A stretch of DNA of 64,000 bases, taken from Stictocephala bisonia (lineage: Eukaryota; Arthropoda; Insecta; Hemiptera; Membracidae). The notes under the pieces are model-generated. The model saw only the letters and a program-made list of their open reading frames with translations. It was not told the DNA's origin and made no database searches. The DNA lies in assembly GCA_035578905.1 (NCBI GenBank), contig JAQJVL010000103.1:558001-622000 (forward strand), read 5' to 3'. Position 1 is the first letter of the stretch; every line of letters starts with the position of its first letter. This document shows, one piece after another, positions 35,036-47,750 of this stretch. The position numbers and the translations under genes are program-made.

Positions 35036-37035
35036 TTTTAAAGATTCTCATTACACTAGTTTGTAAACAAAGTTTTAATTCTATTCTTCAGCACAGCACC
35101 ATCTTGGTTAATAATTTATACAGTACATCTCAAGTGGTTGCAAATTACCATCCTTAACTAGCAGTTAGGTTTGTACACCACACTTAAACTGCGGTGTTAC
35201 GTAAATATTGGTTTTTCAATAAACCTAGAATAAAATCATATTTAAAATGTTAATTTGTCGTATATTCTGCTCTAACATTTTTAATTATTGACAACTTGAA
35301 AACCTCAATAAAGTTTGTTGAAGTTTTAATTATCAAATTATTGTTAAATTATATTATTTTTACTACTATAATTGAAAGTGGAATGAATACAACTAATGTA
35401 TCTTCTGCACTGCAGTTTTTTATTTTATTGTAGAACAAGATTTATAAAATTAAGTGTAATAAACGAATTTTAAATCAAATTAATTTGAATTTCAAATACC
35501 TTATTAATTATATTTTATTTGTTACTATCGATTATACTACCATCATTTTTTTCTGGTATCGACTATTATAACTTGCACGAGGCTGTATATTTTTACATTG
35601 ATACTATCTGAAACTATTTACCATTCGCCTGTCACTTTCCCATAATTATAACAGGGTTATTGTATTTATTTTTTTAAAAGACCCAATCTTAAAGATTAAT
35701 TAGAGTTTTTTATCTTATTTCATGTATGATATACCTATTTTGTAAAACAGTATCAATCATATTTATGACTGATCAACCAGCTGATCTTTAGCCAAAATAT
35801 TAAAATAATTAATGGCTTTGATAAAAGAACAGAGACCTTTGCAACGCGTGCTGTAATATTATGTCATAATTTATTTAAAAAGTGTATTTAAAGTATTATT
35901 GTCTGCCATAGTAATTGATTATAAGATGGTTTAGGAAGCTATATAAATATTGGATGAGTGGAAGGTATATATTTCTTCATCAATTTGTTCTGCTTCTTCA
36001 AAAGGTAAGTATATGTTATTTCTTCTGGAAATGAGCGTTTTTTCAGTTTAGTTGTGTAACTATTGCAAGTAGTTACTAGAAGATTAGAGCTGATAGAAAT
36101 TTCCCAATACAACAAAATAAAATGCAGAGAATATACAACAAGTAGAAATTACCATATGCTTATGTATTTATGTATGTTAACATTACATCAGCGGTGTTTA
36201 TGTACTTACTAACCTAGTTACTATGCATTAACATGTAAACCGGGCCAATCTGCATGTTTCATACCTGATTTAGTTAATATTTACATAACTAGTCTGCCTG
36301 TTTATAAGCAGTTGAGAGTCGCAAACCTAATATTCATTTACAACAAATTGAAATATTTACCGTATAGAAGCAAAAAAATATTAATTTTTTAATCGTACCA
36401 AAAAGCAAACTTTGACGTGATTTTAGTTTGTTTTGTATTTTCATTCTAAACAGTAAACCATGATTACGTTTTATTTGAACCTATTATGAGGAATCATCAC
36501 GAGATATAATATCATTTATAAAATTAATTATAATTTAAAAAATTACATTTCCCAAAACAAAATGTAAAAACACTATTAATTCATTTCTAAGTAACCGATC
36601 GTAGAGATATGGGCGAATGTGAGGGCTGAACGAGTGTGATGAGTGTAGATAAACGAGTGTAGTCATTGTTAGTATCTGAGTTCGACTTACCTCAGAAAGG
36701 ACTATTTATTAATACCCCAATAGTCAAGGAAACTTTGGGACCTACAGCTTTACATGAAATCCGAACCACGTAGTGATGGTCTGATTGTCAGCTAACTGAC
36801 AAGTCTGACACTCAGTTATCTTCCCTACACAACATCTGAATCATGACTACCATCCAACATAGACTTCTCTAGAAGTGTCCACATCGATGGCAACGATTGA
36901 GCGGACGCCGAGTCGGTATTAAAAGGACCGAGCACGGAACCACCTATCGCCTACAATCTCCCACACACTTTGTCCCTAAGTAGATGGATTACAGCACTCT
37001 GCCATCAGTGCCACTTATAATAACCGATTTCAATA

Positions 37036-37150
37036 AACCTCGTCTGCAATCCTGAGACCAGAGGAATTTCCACATGAGTCATTTGTGATCATTCGTAGAT
37101 AATTCCTCGTTGAATCCCTCTGGTCTGAGGATGGTGAACGTGGTTTATCT
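37036..37150. repeat. Hairpin-forming inverted repeat
   Basis: AATCCTGAGACCAGAGGAAT on the left faces its near reverse complement in CCCTCTGGTCTGAGGATGG on the right, and the outer AAACCTCGT pairs with ACGTGGTTT. Arms are about 40 bp and the loop about 35 bp. It lies at the end of the segment-II-specific insert, so it may be a terminus of that insert. Confidence 0.6.
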
Positions 37151-37710
37151 AACTTATAAACTTATAATACAATACAATATTTTGTATTATATTTATATTT
37201 TAATAAATTTGAGTTAATGGACAATCTTCCAGCATGTTATAAGCTAGTAAATAAACTATTAATAAAATTGTAATATAGTGTGGTAATAGTAAAATTACCA
37301 CTTTTTTGTGATACATTTTAATTTAAATTCTATACTTTCACTAATTCGTTACCATACAAGTATTGCTAAACGAGTAATTCCAAATGTTAACTTTTTAAAC
37401 TCGATTCATTTATTTATTATACTTTTTTTTAATTATTGCTATTATTTTTTATCCTGGGAACTGTGATTTCAAGATATACACCTCGTTTGGATGTTCCAAC
37501 AGAAATTCAATGGAAACGTTCATTTGTTTTATTTTCAAATATACAAATCAGATATTTACCTAAGGTAATTGTATTTTATAACGAGACAACTATAATCAGA
37601 TAATAAAATAACAGGTTCTGCTAATAAAGGGTATGATGATTGAATGTAGTCTTTGTTACTGATCGATGCTAACTTAGCATAAATAGTGTCATTAGTTATT
37701 ACTCCAAATA

Positions 37711-37801
37711 CACTGGACAGCACACGCGCATGCACTCAAACACACACACACACACACACGCGCACGCGCGCACGCACGTACGCACACACACACACACACA
37801 T
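37711..37801. repeat. Alternating CA/CG tract, Z-DNA-prone
   Basis: Runs of (CA)n, CGCGCACGCGCGCACGCACG and (CA)n form about 90 nt of nearly alternating pyrimidine-purine sequence. Absent from segment I at the matching place. Confidence 0.8.
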
Positions 37802-38709
37802 CTTAGCACATCTTTCTGTTGAGATCCTGAAAGTAGATGACCTTGCAGTTTAATGTTAACAACTGTTACTTCATTAGATTGATTCCAACAACAATTGCGT
37901 GCATTATTATAAAACTTGAATTCCTTCATCAATCACGAATTATAGTGGTGAGAGTAATTACGTTATGATCCAATTAAGAAATATTGCAATTAGTGGTAAG
38001 TGGATAAAAAATTACCCCGTTTTGTATAGTTTCACTTTTTTTGTTTTAAAACTAATTTCCTGTCAAATCTATAGTAAAACATTATTAAAAAATGATTGAT
38101 TCATTGGTAAAGTCTCCTGATCATATATATAATAATAATATTAATAAAATAATAATAAGGTTAACTTACAAATAATACGATAACCTTATTAATTTGTTAA
38201 AAATAATTTTATAATATTCAACCACACACACCCTAACTATTAGAACTTTGCGAAATTCACTTCATTACATCGACTAAACGAGTTTTTAACTTTTCCCGAT
38301 AATTTGGAGCACAGAGCCACTTGATGTCCAACAGCCAATTAATTAGTGTATGACAAATATATTTCACTTAGTCTACCTCTGTAGCTTTTGGTTGTCCAAT
38401 TTATGCTACTGTAAATTCATAAATTGTGATTTTATATTTACTAGTGGATAGACATTTTTTATCGTATTACAAAAGAACTGAGTTTTTTAAACATGAAATT
38501 GGTAGGTTTAACATATGTTATGATTATTTTAATGGGATTTTTTTAATTACATATCTAACTCCTAGTTTAGAGTAACCTGTAGGATTCTTTCTTTGTAACA
38601 ATAAAAATATTGTTAACAAACATCAACGTCTATTTGTCTTTTTTAACTTGGTTAAGAGCAGCGATTTCCAACCTGTATCCGTGGCAAGATCAAATGTGTT
38701 CCATCATAA

Positions 38710-38787
38710 TATTTAAATAATAATTTTATAATCACTGCTTGCAGTGATTATAAAATTATTTAAATAATAATTTTATAATCACTGCAT
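38710..38787. repeat. Palindrome with a duplicated arm
   Basis: ATAATTTTATAATCACTGC is followed by its reverse complement and then repeated in direct orientation. The matching place in segment I (about 24385) has only a single diverged arm, so the palindrome arose in segment II. Confidence 0.7.
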
Positions 38788-38846
38788 CACTGTTGAATGT
38801 ACATTTCTTTCGATGTAATTTTAATGCAAATGTTTAAGCAAGTTAC

Positions 38847-41800
38847 CTGGGGGATGAAGTTGTCTGTGTCCAAAATAAATCTTTAAATATGTACATACAC
38901 CCAGTGTAGTTCTAAACGAACAACAAATCTGGTAACTTTCACAAAAATGTGATCTCCCAGCTATGGCAGCTACCACACGGAATAAAAAAGGCCCTTTTGA
39001 GAACCAAGCTAATTTTGAATTAATAGGTTCTGTTTTAAACGTAGTGCATTTTAACGCTGAGGGCTTGAGCAAGGCTAAGAGTGAGTGTATCAGTAGGGTC
39101 CTTCATGAAAACAATGTTGATATCCTTGCACTCCAAGAGACCCACATTGAAGATAGTGCAAGAGTCAATCAATATTCTGGATACAGACTCGTTGATTCTA
39201 TAGGGCATAGAGTATGTGGTAATGCAACTTACGTGAAGCATGACATTGACAGTGTGTCAGTTTCCCACATGAGCTCTGATGGTGACATCTTTGTGTTGGC
39301 AATCCAAGTGTCAGACACTACAATAGTCCATGTTTATAAGCCTCCTGGACATCTAATGGCCTGGCAATAGGATTTTACCAAGTTTTGAACATCCTGTCCT
39401 CTGTGTGGGGGACTTTAACAGTCACCATAGCCAATGTGGCTACAACAGCGACGATGAGAATGGCAGAAAGCATGCTGACTGGGCTGAAATGAACAACATT
39501 TCCCTGATCTTTAATGCTAAAATTCAGCCACTTTTTATTCAGATCGTTGGCGTTGGGGTTACTCTCCTGACTTAAGCTTCTACTCATGTGAACGATCATC
39601 AAGCCCAAAAAAAATTATAAAAGTTCTTCGTGCTTTTTACGACTCTCAACATAAGCCAATACTGGTTTCATTGGGGATCCAAAGTCCCATAATTCGATCT
39701 TTTCCTTGGCCTAGGTGGAATTTTAATAAAGCACACTCGAAGGCCTTTAGCATCAGGCTTGATGATAGCATCAGGTTCATTCCTCCTATAATAAGAAATT
39801 ACGATCGTTTTACAAATCTCGTTTCGTCCAATGCTAAAGCTTGCATACCAAGAGGATACAGAAAGGAGTATATACTAGAATGGAGTAAGGAATGATGAAC
39901 TTTACAAGGAGTTTAATGCTACCGAAAACTCTAATACGGCTAATCTGCTGCTCTAGACAGTGCCATAAGAGAAAAATAGGTGAAAACTGTTGAAGATATA
40001 AACTTTACCCACAGCAGTAAAAGGCTAAACCGCCTCTGATATAGCTAAACAGATAGTCAGCTTATCAAGTCAGCTCGCCAACCTTCGGTCAAACACGTAC
40101 TTTACAAGCTGAATGAAATAAAAAGAGTCAAATGGCACCCCTGAAATTCTCCAGAAATTTCACGGAGGAAGAGACAGACAGGGCGATTTCCTCTATAACA
40201 GCAGGGATAGCAGCCGGTCTTGACGGTATCTTTCCAGAGTTTCTGTTACATGCTTGTAGCAAAGTTAAACTATGGCTTCAAGCAGTCTACAATAAAATAA
40301 TAGCTACAGGCAATTTGCCAAAAGCATTCAAGCGATTAAAAGAAGTAGCTATTCTGAAACCTGGAAAAGACCCTAAACGAGTGGAAAGTTATCGCCCAAT
40401 ATCTCTTCTTAGTGTTTGTTATAAGCTGTTGGAAAGGCTGCTATACAATAGAATATCACTCATTCTTGATTCTAATGTTCCAGTTGAGCAGGGTAGTCTT
40501 CGTCCTGGCCGAAGTTGTAGTGACCAGATCCTAGCTCTGACATCATTTATAGAGAATGGGTTTAAAAAGAAGTTTAAAAAATCTGCAGCTTTTGTTGATC
40601 TTACATAAGCTTATGACACAGTGTGGAGCAAAGGCTTGTTGCTAAAGTTTTACAGTCTCATTTCTTGTCCCTTTCTTTTGCGACTTTTGGAGTCAATGCT
40701 TAGTGCCAGGCTAATAAAAGTATATCTCGGTCGTGAAGAAAGCTCTTTTAGACAGTTTAAGAATGGTCTGCCACAGGGGTCTGTTCTTGCACCAATTTTT
40801 TTCAGCGTGTATACCACTGACATCCCAATAATAAAGTCTAGAAAGTTTTATATGCAGACAATATTGCTTTAGCTTACCTACATAAGGACTTCACAGCTAC
40901 TGAAGAAACACTCACAAGTGACCTTGCAGCCCTCGAAGGATATTTTAGAACCTAGAAACTAAATCCTAACCCATCAAAAACCAAATTAGCCTGCTTTCCC
41001 CTAAGTAACAGACTGGCTAATTGAAAACTGAACATCTTTCTAAATGGTGTAAAACTCCATCATAATGATCATCCACAGTACCTGGGAGTAACGTTAGATC
41101 GATTGCTGACTTTTAAAACCCATCTTCAAAAAACAGAAGCTAAAATTAAAACCAGGGTAAATGCTACTGGAATGTATTACATTATTACATACATTACATT
41201 ATTTATTACATTATTACAACTTGGGGAGCCAACGCACACGTCCTGCGTAAAACTGTTTTGTCTCTGGTATATCCCGCTGCTGAATACAGTGATCCCGTAA
41301 GGCTAAATAGCGCACATACAAAAGTGATTAATGTCCAACTTAATAAAGCTATGAGAGCTATTAGTGGTACTCTCATGGCAACTTCACTTCCTTGGCTCCC
41401 AGTGATGTGCAATATAGCTCCTCTAGAGATAAGACGTCAGAAGGCACTACCTAAAGAATTCAATAAGATCTTGAATCCCCCGCACCTCCCCATTACCCAG
41501 GATCTCCCTCGTCAGAACGGTCGCTTTAAGTCTCGAAACCCACCTCTACGTACTGCTTCCCAGTTGAGCACTTCCAATTTTTCACCCAATACTAGCTGGG
41601 CCATAGCGTAGAACAGTTTTGATGGAACGCAATTAGTTCCTTATTTATGCTCCATCCAATACCTGTAGGTGGTTTGAACCTCCCTCGGATGGAATGGACA
41701 CTTTTGAATTGGTTCTGAACTGGCGTGGGTAGATGTAACTACCGGAAGTATAAATGGGAATTGAGACTCGATCAGCATGTGATTGCGGGGAGTCTATCCA

Positions 41801-42049
41801 AACAATGGATCACATAACTAAAGAGTGTCCACTACGTTCTTTCACGAAGGTATTGGCTAGTATAAACAGAATAAGTGAGGCAGGTCGTCAATGGCTCGAT
41901 GGATTGGATTTAGCTTTGTGACAGTAGATCAATTTTATTTTATATTATATGTTGCATGACTTTTTTATCTTAATCCAAATATATATCACAGCTTAAAGAA
42001 AAAAAATTACTCAATGGTAGCTGACAAACAAACATAATATATATATGAT
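38847..42049 (+). mobile_element. Non-LTR retrotransposon insertion, about 3.2 kb, flanked by AAGTTAC
   Basis: AAGTTAC occurs at 38840-38846 and 42050-42056. Segment I has one uninterrupted version at about 24495 (AAGCAAATTACTTTAAAGCA), so the insert boundaries follow from the paralogue. The 3' end is AT-rich with a short ATATAT tail and no long poly(A). Coding content is described in the pseudogene entry. Confidence 0.75.
38963..41925 (+). pseudogene. Non-LTR retrotransposon ORF2: endonuclease + reverse transcriptase, inactivated
   Basis: APE-type endonuclease then reverse transcriptase of the Jockey/RTE-like group. Endonuclease: NVVHFNAEGLSKAKSEC, QETHIED at 39137, GDFNSHHSQ near 39407 in another frame, WGYSPDLSFYS near 39555. 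Linker IPRGYRKEY at 39848. Reverse transcriptase from about 40132: RPISLLSVCYKLLERL, motif A split by TAA at 40606-40608 (DLT-stop-AYDTVW), GLPQGSVLAPIFF, then the active-site box reads YADN (40851-40862) in place of YADD, entered by a frameshift. Two further stops follow, then QYLGVTLD, and a C-terminal CDCGESIQTMDHITKEC Cys-His motif ending near 41925. Several frameshifts and stops plus the changed active site mean it is dead. Confidence 0.9.
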
Positions 42050-42056
42050 AAGTTAC

Positions 42057-43752
42057 TTTAAAGCAAAGTAAGTTTTTTTAAGTCTGATAAGAGGCTTAAT
42101 GCAACAAGACTGTAAAGCACTGTTCGTTTCATCCAAATATTAGTGTCTCATTCGCTTAAAAGGTTATCATCAAGTTGTCTAAGGCAAAATATTTAAAGGA
42201 TTATTTTTACTTTCTCCCATATACATTAGCATAGGCAAATATTATGATTGTCGAAAAAACTTTGTTTAAACTTGGTCTAAAAATCCATTCAGGACCTACC
42301 CCTGAACTCAAAAAGTGGTTTTTTCGATTAAAATGTGTTATGTCTGTCCTTATGTGTGTCTGTCTGTGAGTTTGTGCACTTCACTAGAGACCAAATGGAT
42401 GGATCGATTTTTATTAAATTTTGTATATATATGTTTAAAGCCAATATCTCCGGACCGTTTTTTTCTTTTTTTTAAATTTTATTGTTTTTATTACTATGGG
42501 TAAAGAAAACATTTAAAATCGAATTTTCTCAAAAATGGCTCTAAATATGTTGATTTCATTTTCAGGAAAGCAGTGAATTACAATTTAAAATATTTTAGTA
42601 AAAACTGCATGTTCCTTACTAGACTAGTTTTTTAACTATGGCAAGAAACATACTTGGGAATCAAACTAGTAATTTTCAAAGTTTTGATTTGTTAGGGTTT
42701 AATATTGGAGAAAGTTTGTGCCAATTATTTGGAACCATTTATTGAAAAATAATTTAATCTAAATTTTTTCCTTATTGAGTGTTAATTTTTCTTAAATATC
42801 TTACTGTCTATCGATAAATACTCGGCCTTAGAGAGTTATACTGTACGGCAAAATTTTAACATTAATTGCATCAATTCAATTAATTTAGTATTAAAATCCA
42901 TTATGACAATATGTTAGATTGGGATTAGAGACCCAGGGTATTAAAACTAGAGGGGTTAGATTCAGAACAAGTTTCATCCACGGTAACTGATTCTGGCCAC
43001 TTTGCCACTTGATGCGAGACCCACGCCAAGTGGATTTTCTTTGTTGCCTTGGATCAGAGTCCCTGATTTTATTAAAGCAGTCCACCATATCATACATTCA
43101 CTTTTAACCCTTCTGATGTCTAGGCAATGGTGGTTTCTGAAACTTGCTTTTGAGGATTAAATATCAAGAAACCTGAAATTATGGATGTTTAATAATAATT
43201 TTTATTTATATCATGTGCCTATCAATATTATATACTAATGAACAGAACAGGGTTTGGGGGTTTCTATTCGTTTTGTTAAACTACATGAATCCATAAAATA
43301 GGTTACCACAATTTAATGTAACAGACAACAATATTGTAGAGTGTTCATTTATTTATTAATGTTATTGTTTATTTATTTTTCATAAAGTTGTGAAGAATTT
43401 AATATTTAGGCTTATAATAGTATAATATGATAAATAACTTCATATCAATTTCAATGGCAGTACATATTTATAAGCAACAAAGTTATTAAAATGAATCATT
43501 GTTGAGTGGACACGTCAATCAAATAGAATTACATATTATTGTTGTATTAAATAGATGGTAAATAATGTCCTTTATTAAGGCAAACCTGTATTGCCTCCTT
43601 TTGAATAGATGGGTGATATATTATATAATAATAAAAGTTCTCCACTAAACAAGAGTATCATAACATGAGGACGGTAATCATGATATATCTACTTTCTGGA
43701 GTTGAATGTCCTTTGAGACTTTACGCTGTACAAAACAAAGAACTCCGCCATA
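42057..43752. repeat. Segmental duplication, segment II, middle part
   Basis: 42057-42180 continues the sequence interrupted by the retrotransposon (matches 24500-24620). 42900-43330 matches 24870-25253 (shared GTTGCCTTGGA, CAGAGTCCC and AGGCAATGGTGGTTTC). 43350-43752 matches 25470-25850 and contains the MAEFF-type 20-codon frame at 43689-43751 (minus). 42190-42890 is AT-rich without assignment. Confidence 0.75.
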
Positions 43753-44620
43753 AATCTGAAGCAAACATTGGGAAATGGTCACTGAGGGAGAACATTAAAA
43801 CTTGAGGACAGAAACGGACATTACAGTATATTTCACTTACACCGAGCTGAAGTCCTCGGAGATTATACAGCGCACTTTACATACAAGTCAACTATTAGGC
43901 TGAAGTAAACATTGGGAAATGGTCACTGAGGGAGAACATTAAAACTTGAGGACAGAAACGGACATTACAGTATATCTCACTTACACCGAGCTGAACGTCC
44001 TTGGAGATTATACAGCACACTTTACATACAAGCTAACTTTGAGGCTGAAGTAAACATTGGGAAATGGTCACTGAGGGAGAACATTAAAACTCAAAGACAG
44101 AAACGGACATTACAGTATATCTCACTTACACCGAGCTGAAGTCCTCGGAGATTATACAGCGCACTTTACATACAAGTCAACTATTAGGCTGAAGTAAACA
44201 TTGGGAAATGGTCACTGAGGGAGAACATTAAAACTTGAGGACAGAAACGGACATTACAGTATATCTCACTTACACCGAGCTGAACGTCCTTGGAGATTAT
44301 ACAGCACACTTTACATACAAGCTAACTTTGAGGCTGAAGTAAACATTGGGAAATGGTCACTGAGGGAGAACATTAAAACTCAAAGACAGAAACGGACATT
44401 ACAGTATATCTCACTTACACCGAGCTGAAGTCCTCGGATATTATACAGCGCACTTTACATACAAGCCAACTATAAGGCTGAAGTAAACATTGGGAAATGG
44501 CCACTGAGAGAGAACATTAAAACTCGAGGACAGAAACGGACATTACAGTATATCTCACTTACTCCGAGCTGAAGTCCTCGGATACTATACAGCACACTCT
44601 ACATACAAGCTAAATATACA
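43753..44620. repeat. 144/145-bp tandem array, 6 units, alternating as a 289-bp dimer
   Basis: AGGCTGAAGTAAACATTGGG starts at 43897, 44042, 44186, 44331 and 44475, after a first unit at 43753. Steps of 145 and 144 alternate, and two unit types alternate (ACGTCCTTGGAG then AAGTCCTCGGAG). Segments I (25.85 kb) and the partial copy (22.54 kb) have one unit only, so amplification happened in segment II, probably first as a dimer. Confidence 0.9.
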
Positions 44621-44871
44621 TTTGGAATTAAATCTTTGAACAAAATATAATTCAAATTCTAGGAATAGTCGCAAAGAAATTCTAACTAACCTAGTAGTTC
44701 ATGAAATTGAATTTTATTTTGGTATATTTTATAAAACAATCTATTCAATTAATATTCATCATTTGTACGTACAAGGAAATAGAATGTGTCACACAGAGCA
44801 TGCTTTGCTTCTATACCTGATAAAGACAGGTGAATACCTTTATTAGTAGTGCGATCGATCTGAAAATTATA

Positions 44872-44990
44872 CAGGGTGTCCAGCTTCGACTGTCGCATAT
44901 TTTAGAGGATTGTTTAATGCTCAATACAAGCAAATAGCACCACATAAAATGTGTCCTATCTCTATTCGTTTTCTGGGTGTCTGTATCTGT

Positions 44991-45021
<31 letters not shown>

Positions 45022-45558
45022 AATTTTAATATCTCAGAAACTGGTTGGCATACAATACTGAATGTCCGTATGAAAGTTAATCTTAACAATTCAAATTTTA
45101 TTTTAAAATACTTAACGTCTAAGATTTTCATTATCAAAATGGTGGCTGTCTAAAATTTTCAAATTCAAATATCAAAAATACTACACATTTTATTCAAAAC
45201 TTATTTTTTGTGGCTGAGAACATTGTTATCTGGGTAAAGTGTACTCAGATAGCAATGCTTTGTAGTGCAATGCTTTCAGTCACAAACAAAGTTTTTATAC
45301 AGCCGCTATTTTTAAACTGATGACCTTAAACATTCAGCCTTTTTATATCAAATGTGAATGTTGAAGATCCACTTTCTTACAAATATTCAGTACTGTACGT
45401 CAAACGGTTTTTGATTTATTAAAAATGTTTTAATAACACATACAGACACACTGACAGAAAACAAATCGAGGTAGGATACAATTATTTGGTATTATTTGCT
45501 TGTATTGACCGGACCAAAAATCCTCTAAATTATGTGACAGTTGAAGCTCGACACTCTG
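44872..45558. mobile_element. Mariner-like foldback MITE, 687 bp, present only in segment II
   Basis: Ends CAGGGTGTCCAGCTTCGACT and, reverse-complemented from the right, CAGAGTGTCGAGCTTCAACT, with similarity continuing inward so that the two halves form diverged arms of about 340 bp each. TA lies at both borders. Segment I has an unbroken GAAAAATATATCGAAG at about 26241 where this copy is split. No transposase remains. The CAGGGTGTCC start is shared with the mariner-type end at 63558. Confidence 0.75.
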
Positions 45559-45814
45559 TATACATCGAATTTCAGCCCAATGAATTCGTCATTGTTAAAA
45601 ATAAAATAACCAATAAACCACGGCGCCGTCTAGGCAATTCAGATACATCTGTGTACTGCGGGTATAGCCTAGGTCAGTCACTCACGGTCGGCCAGACAGG
45701 CGCCATACAGTTAGTAATAGGATAGCTTCCGGCAAACATGGCACGCTTTTGGAAAGCATATAAGATAAATGTTAAGGCACAAAAGGCAAAGTGGTACATT
45801 TGTAGTTGTCAATG
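45559..45814. repeat. Segment II continuation between foldback and 82-bp array
   Basis: Matches 26255-26500 and 22930-23170: ATAAAATAACC, then CACGGCGCCGT, AGGCAATTCAGATACA and GACAGGCGCCATA. GC-richer than its surroundings and well conserved in three copies; no frame is common to them. Confidence 0.7.
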
Positions 45815-47270
45815 TTGAGTTTCATTATCAACTACCATGCCACTAGTGACTAGGTATTGTTCTATCTAATATCGACTGTCAATAAATCGGCCAACGTACA
45901 ATTTCGTTGTCAGCTACCATGTCACTAGTGACTAGGTATTGTTCTATCTAATATCGACTGTCCTTGAATCGGCCAATGTAAATTTCGTTGTCAACTACCA
46001 TGTCACTAGTGACTAGGTATTGTTCTATCTAATATCGACTGTCCTTGAATCGGCCAATGTACAATTTCGTTGTCAGCTACCATGTCACTAGTGACTAGGT
46101 ATTGTTCTATCTAATATCGACTGTCCTTGAATCGGCCAATGTACAATTTCGTTGTCAGCTACCATGTCACTAGTGACTAGGTATTGTTCTATCTAATATC
46201 GACTGTCCTTGAATCAGCCAATGTACAATTTCATTATCAACTACCATGTCACTAGTGACTAGGTATTGTTCTATCGAATATCGACTGTCCTTGAATCGGC
46301 CAATGTACAATTTCGTTGTCAACTACCATGTCACTAGTGACTAGGTATTGTTCTATCGAATATCGACTGTCATTAAATCGGCCAACGTACAATTTCGTGG
46401 TCAACTAACATGTCGCTAGGTATTGTTCTATCGAATATCGACTGTCATTAAATCGGCCAACGTACAATTTCGTGGTCAACTACCATGTCGCTAGTATTGT
46501 TCTATCGAATATCGACTGTCATTAAATCGGCCAATGTACAATTTCGTTTTGAACTACCATGTCACTAGTGACTAGGTATTGTTCTATCTAATATCGACTG
46601 TCATTAAATCGGCCAATGTCCAATTTCGTTTTCTACAACCACGTCACTAGTGACTAGGTATTGTTCTATCGAATATCGACTGTCATTAAATCGGCCAATG
46701 TACAATTTCGTTATCAACTACCATGTCACTAGTGACTAGGTATTGTTCTATGGAATATCGACTGTCATTGAATCGGCCAATGTACAATTTCGTTGTCAAC
46801 TACCATGTCACTAGTGACTAGGTATTGTTCTATCGAATTTCGTTGTCAACTACCATGTCACTAGTGACTAGGTATTGCTCTATCGAATATCGACTGTCAT
46901 TGAATCGGCCAATGTACAATTTCGTTGTCAACTACCATGTCACTAGTGACTAGGTATTGTTCTATGGAATATCGACTGTCATTAAATCGGCCAATGTACA
47001 GTTTCGTTGTCAACTACCATGTCACTAGTGACTAGGTATTGTTCTATCGAATATCGACTGTCATTGAATCGGCCAATGTACAATTTCGTTGTCAACTACC
47101 ATGTCACTAGTGACTAGGTATTGTCTATTGAATATCGACTGTCTTTGAATCGGCCAATGTACAATTTCGTTGTCAACTACCATGTCACTAGTGACTAGGT
47201 ATTGTTCTATCGAATATCGACTGTCATTAAATCGACCAATGTACAATTCTATTGTCAAATAGCATGTTAT
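45815..47270. repeat. 82-bp tandem array, about 17-18 copies
   Basis: The unit includes AATTTCGTTGTCAACTACC, the perfect palindrome GTCACTAGTGAC, TAGGTATTGTTCTATC and AATCGGCCAATGTA. A few units are shortened (near 46420 and 46840). Segment I has two diverged units at 26520-26690 and the partial copy has one at 23190. The minus-strand frame at 47061-47258 is a by-product. Confidence 0.9.
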
Positions 47271-47489
47271 ACTATTTGTGCTAATGTAATACCTTATCTC
47301 ACAAGCTATTTTCTATTTTACGAACTGTTTTGTTTGCAATTTTTGTAATTTATGCCCATTCTGTCTGATTAAAATTGACAGTTTCAGTTCCATGGTTGAC
47401 ATTATTCCATGGCTAGTATTACTGTATTAGTTATTTTACTTATCTCAATTTGTATTGTCGGTTTGTTTCTTTTACTGTGTATGGGTGTA

Positions 47490-47750
47490 TGCCACCGTAC
47501 GTGTTTGGGTAGGCGGGTCGGTTAATGCCACCGTAGGTGTATGGGTAGGCGGGTCGGTTAATGCCACCGTACGTGTTTGGGTGGGTGGGTGGGTTAATGC
47601 CACCGTACGTGTATGGGTGGGTGGGTGGGTTAATGCCACCGTACGTGTATGGGTGGGTGGGTGGGTTAATGCCACCGTACGTGTATGGGTGGGTGGGTGG
47701 GTTAATGCTACCTTACGTGTATGGGTAGGCGGGTAGGTTAAAGCTACCGT
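47490..47750. repeat. 36-bp minisatellite, about 7 copies, inverted relative to 26.7 kb
   Basis: GTACGTGTATGGGTGGGTGG plus GTGGGTTAATGCCACC, 36 bp per unit. This is the reverse complement of the core at 12.66 and 26.7 kb and sits in the equivalent place at the end of segment II. Confidence 0.85.

Larger units (their letters stand above)
35036..38400. repeat. Segmental duplication, segment II, left part
   Basis: Partner of 15860-19110 in the same order and orientation. It lacks the 17.0-17.8 kb foldback. It contains extra sequence at about 36590-37150 with no counterpart at the matching place in segment I, including a phrase (GATATGGGCGAATGTGAGG) also found near 20.4 kb and 50.6 kb. Confidence 0.8.

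Noticed and set aside
47061..47258. 65-codon minus-strand repetitive frame
   Set aside because: Part of the 82-bp array; 82 is not a multiple of three and the frame exists only through a unit with a 1-bp deletion.
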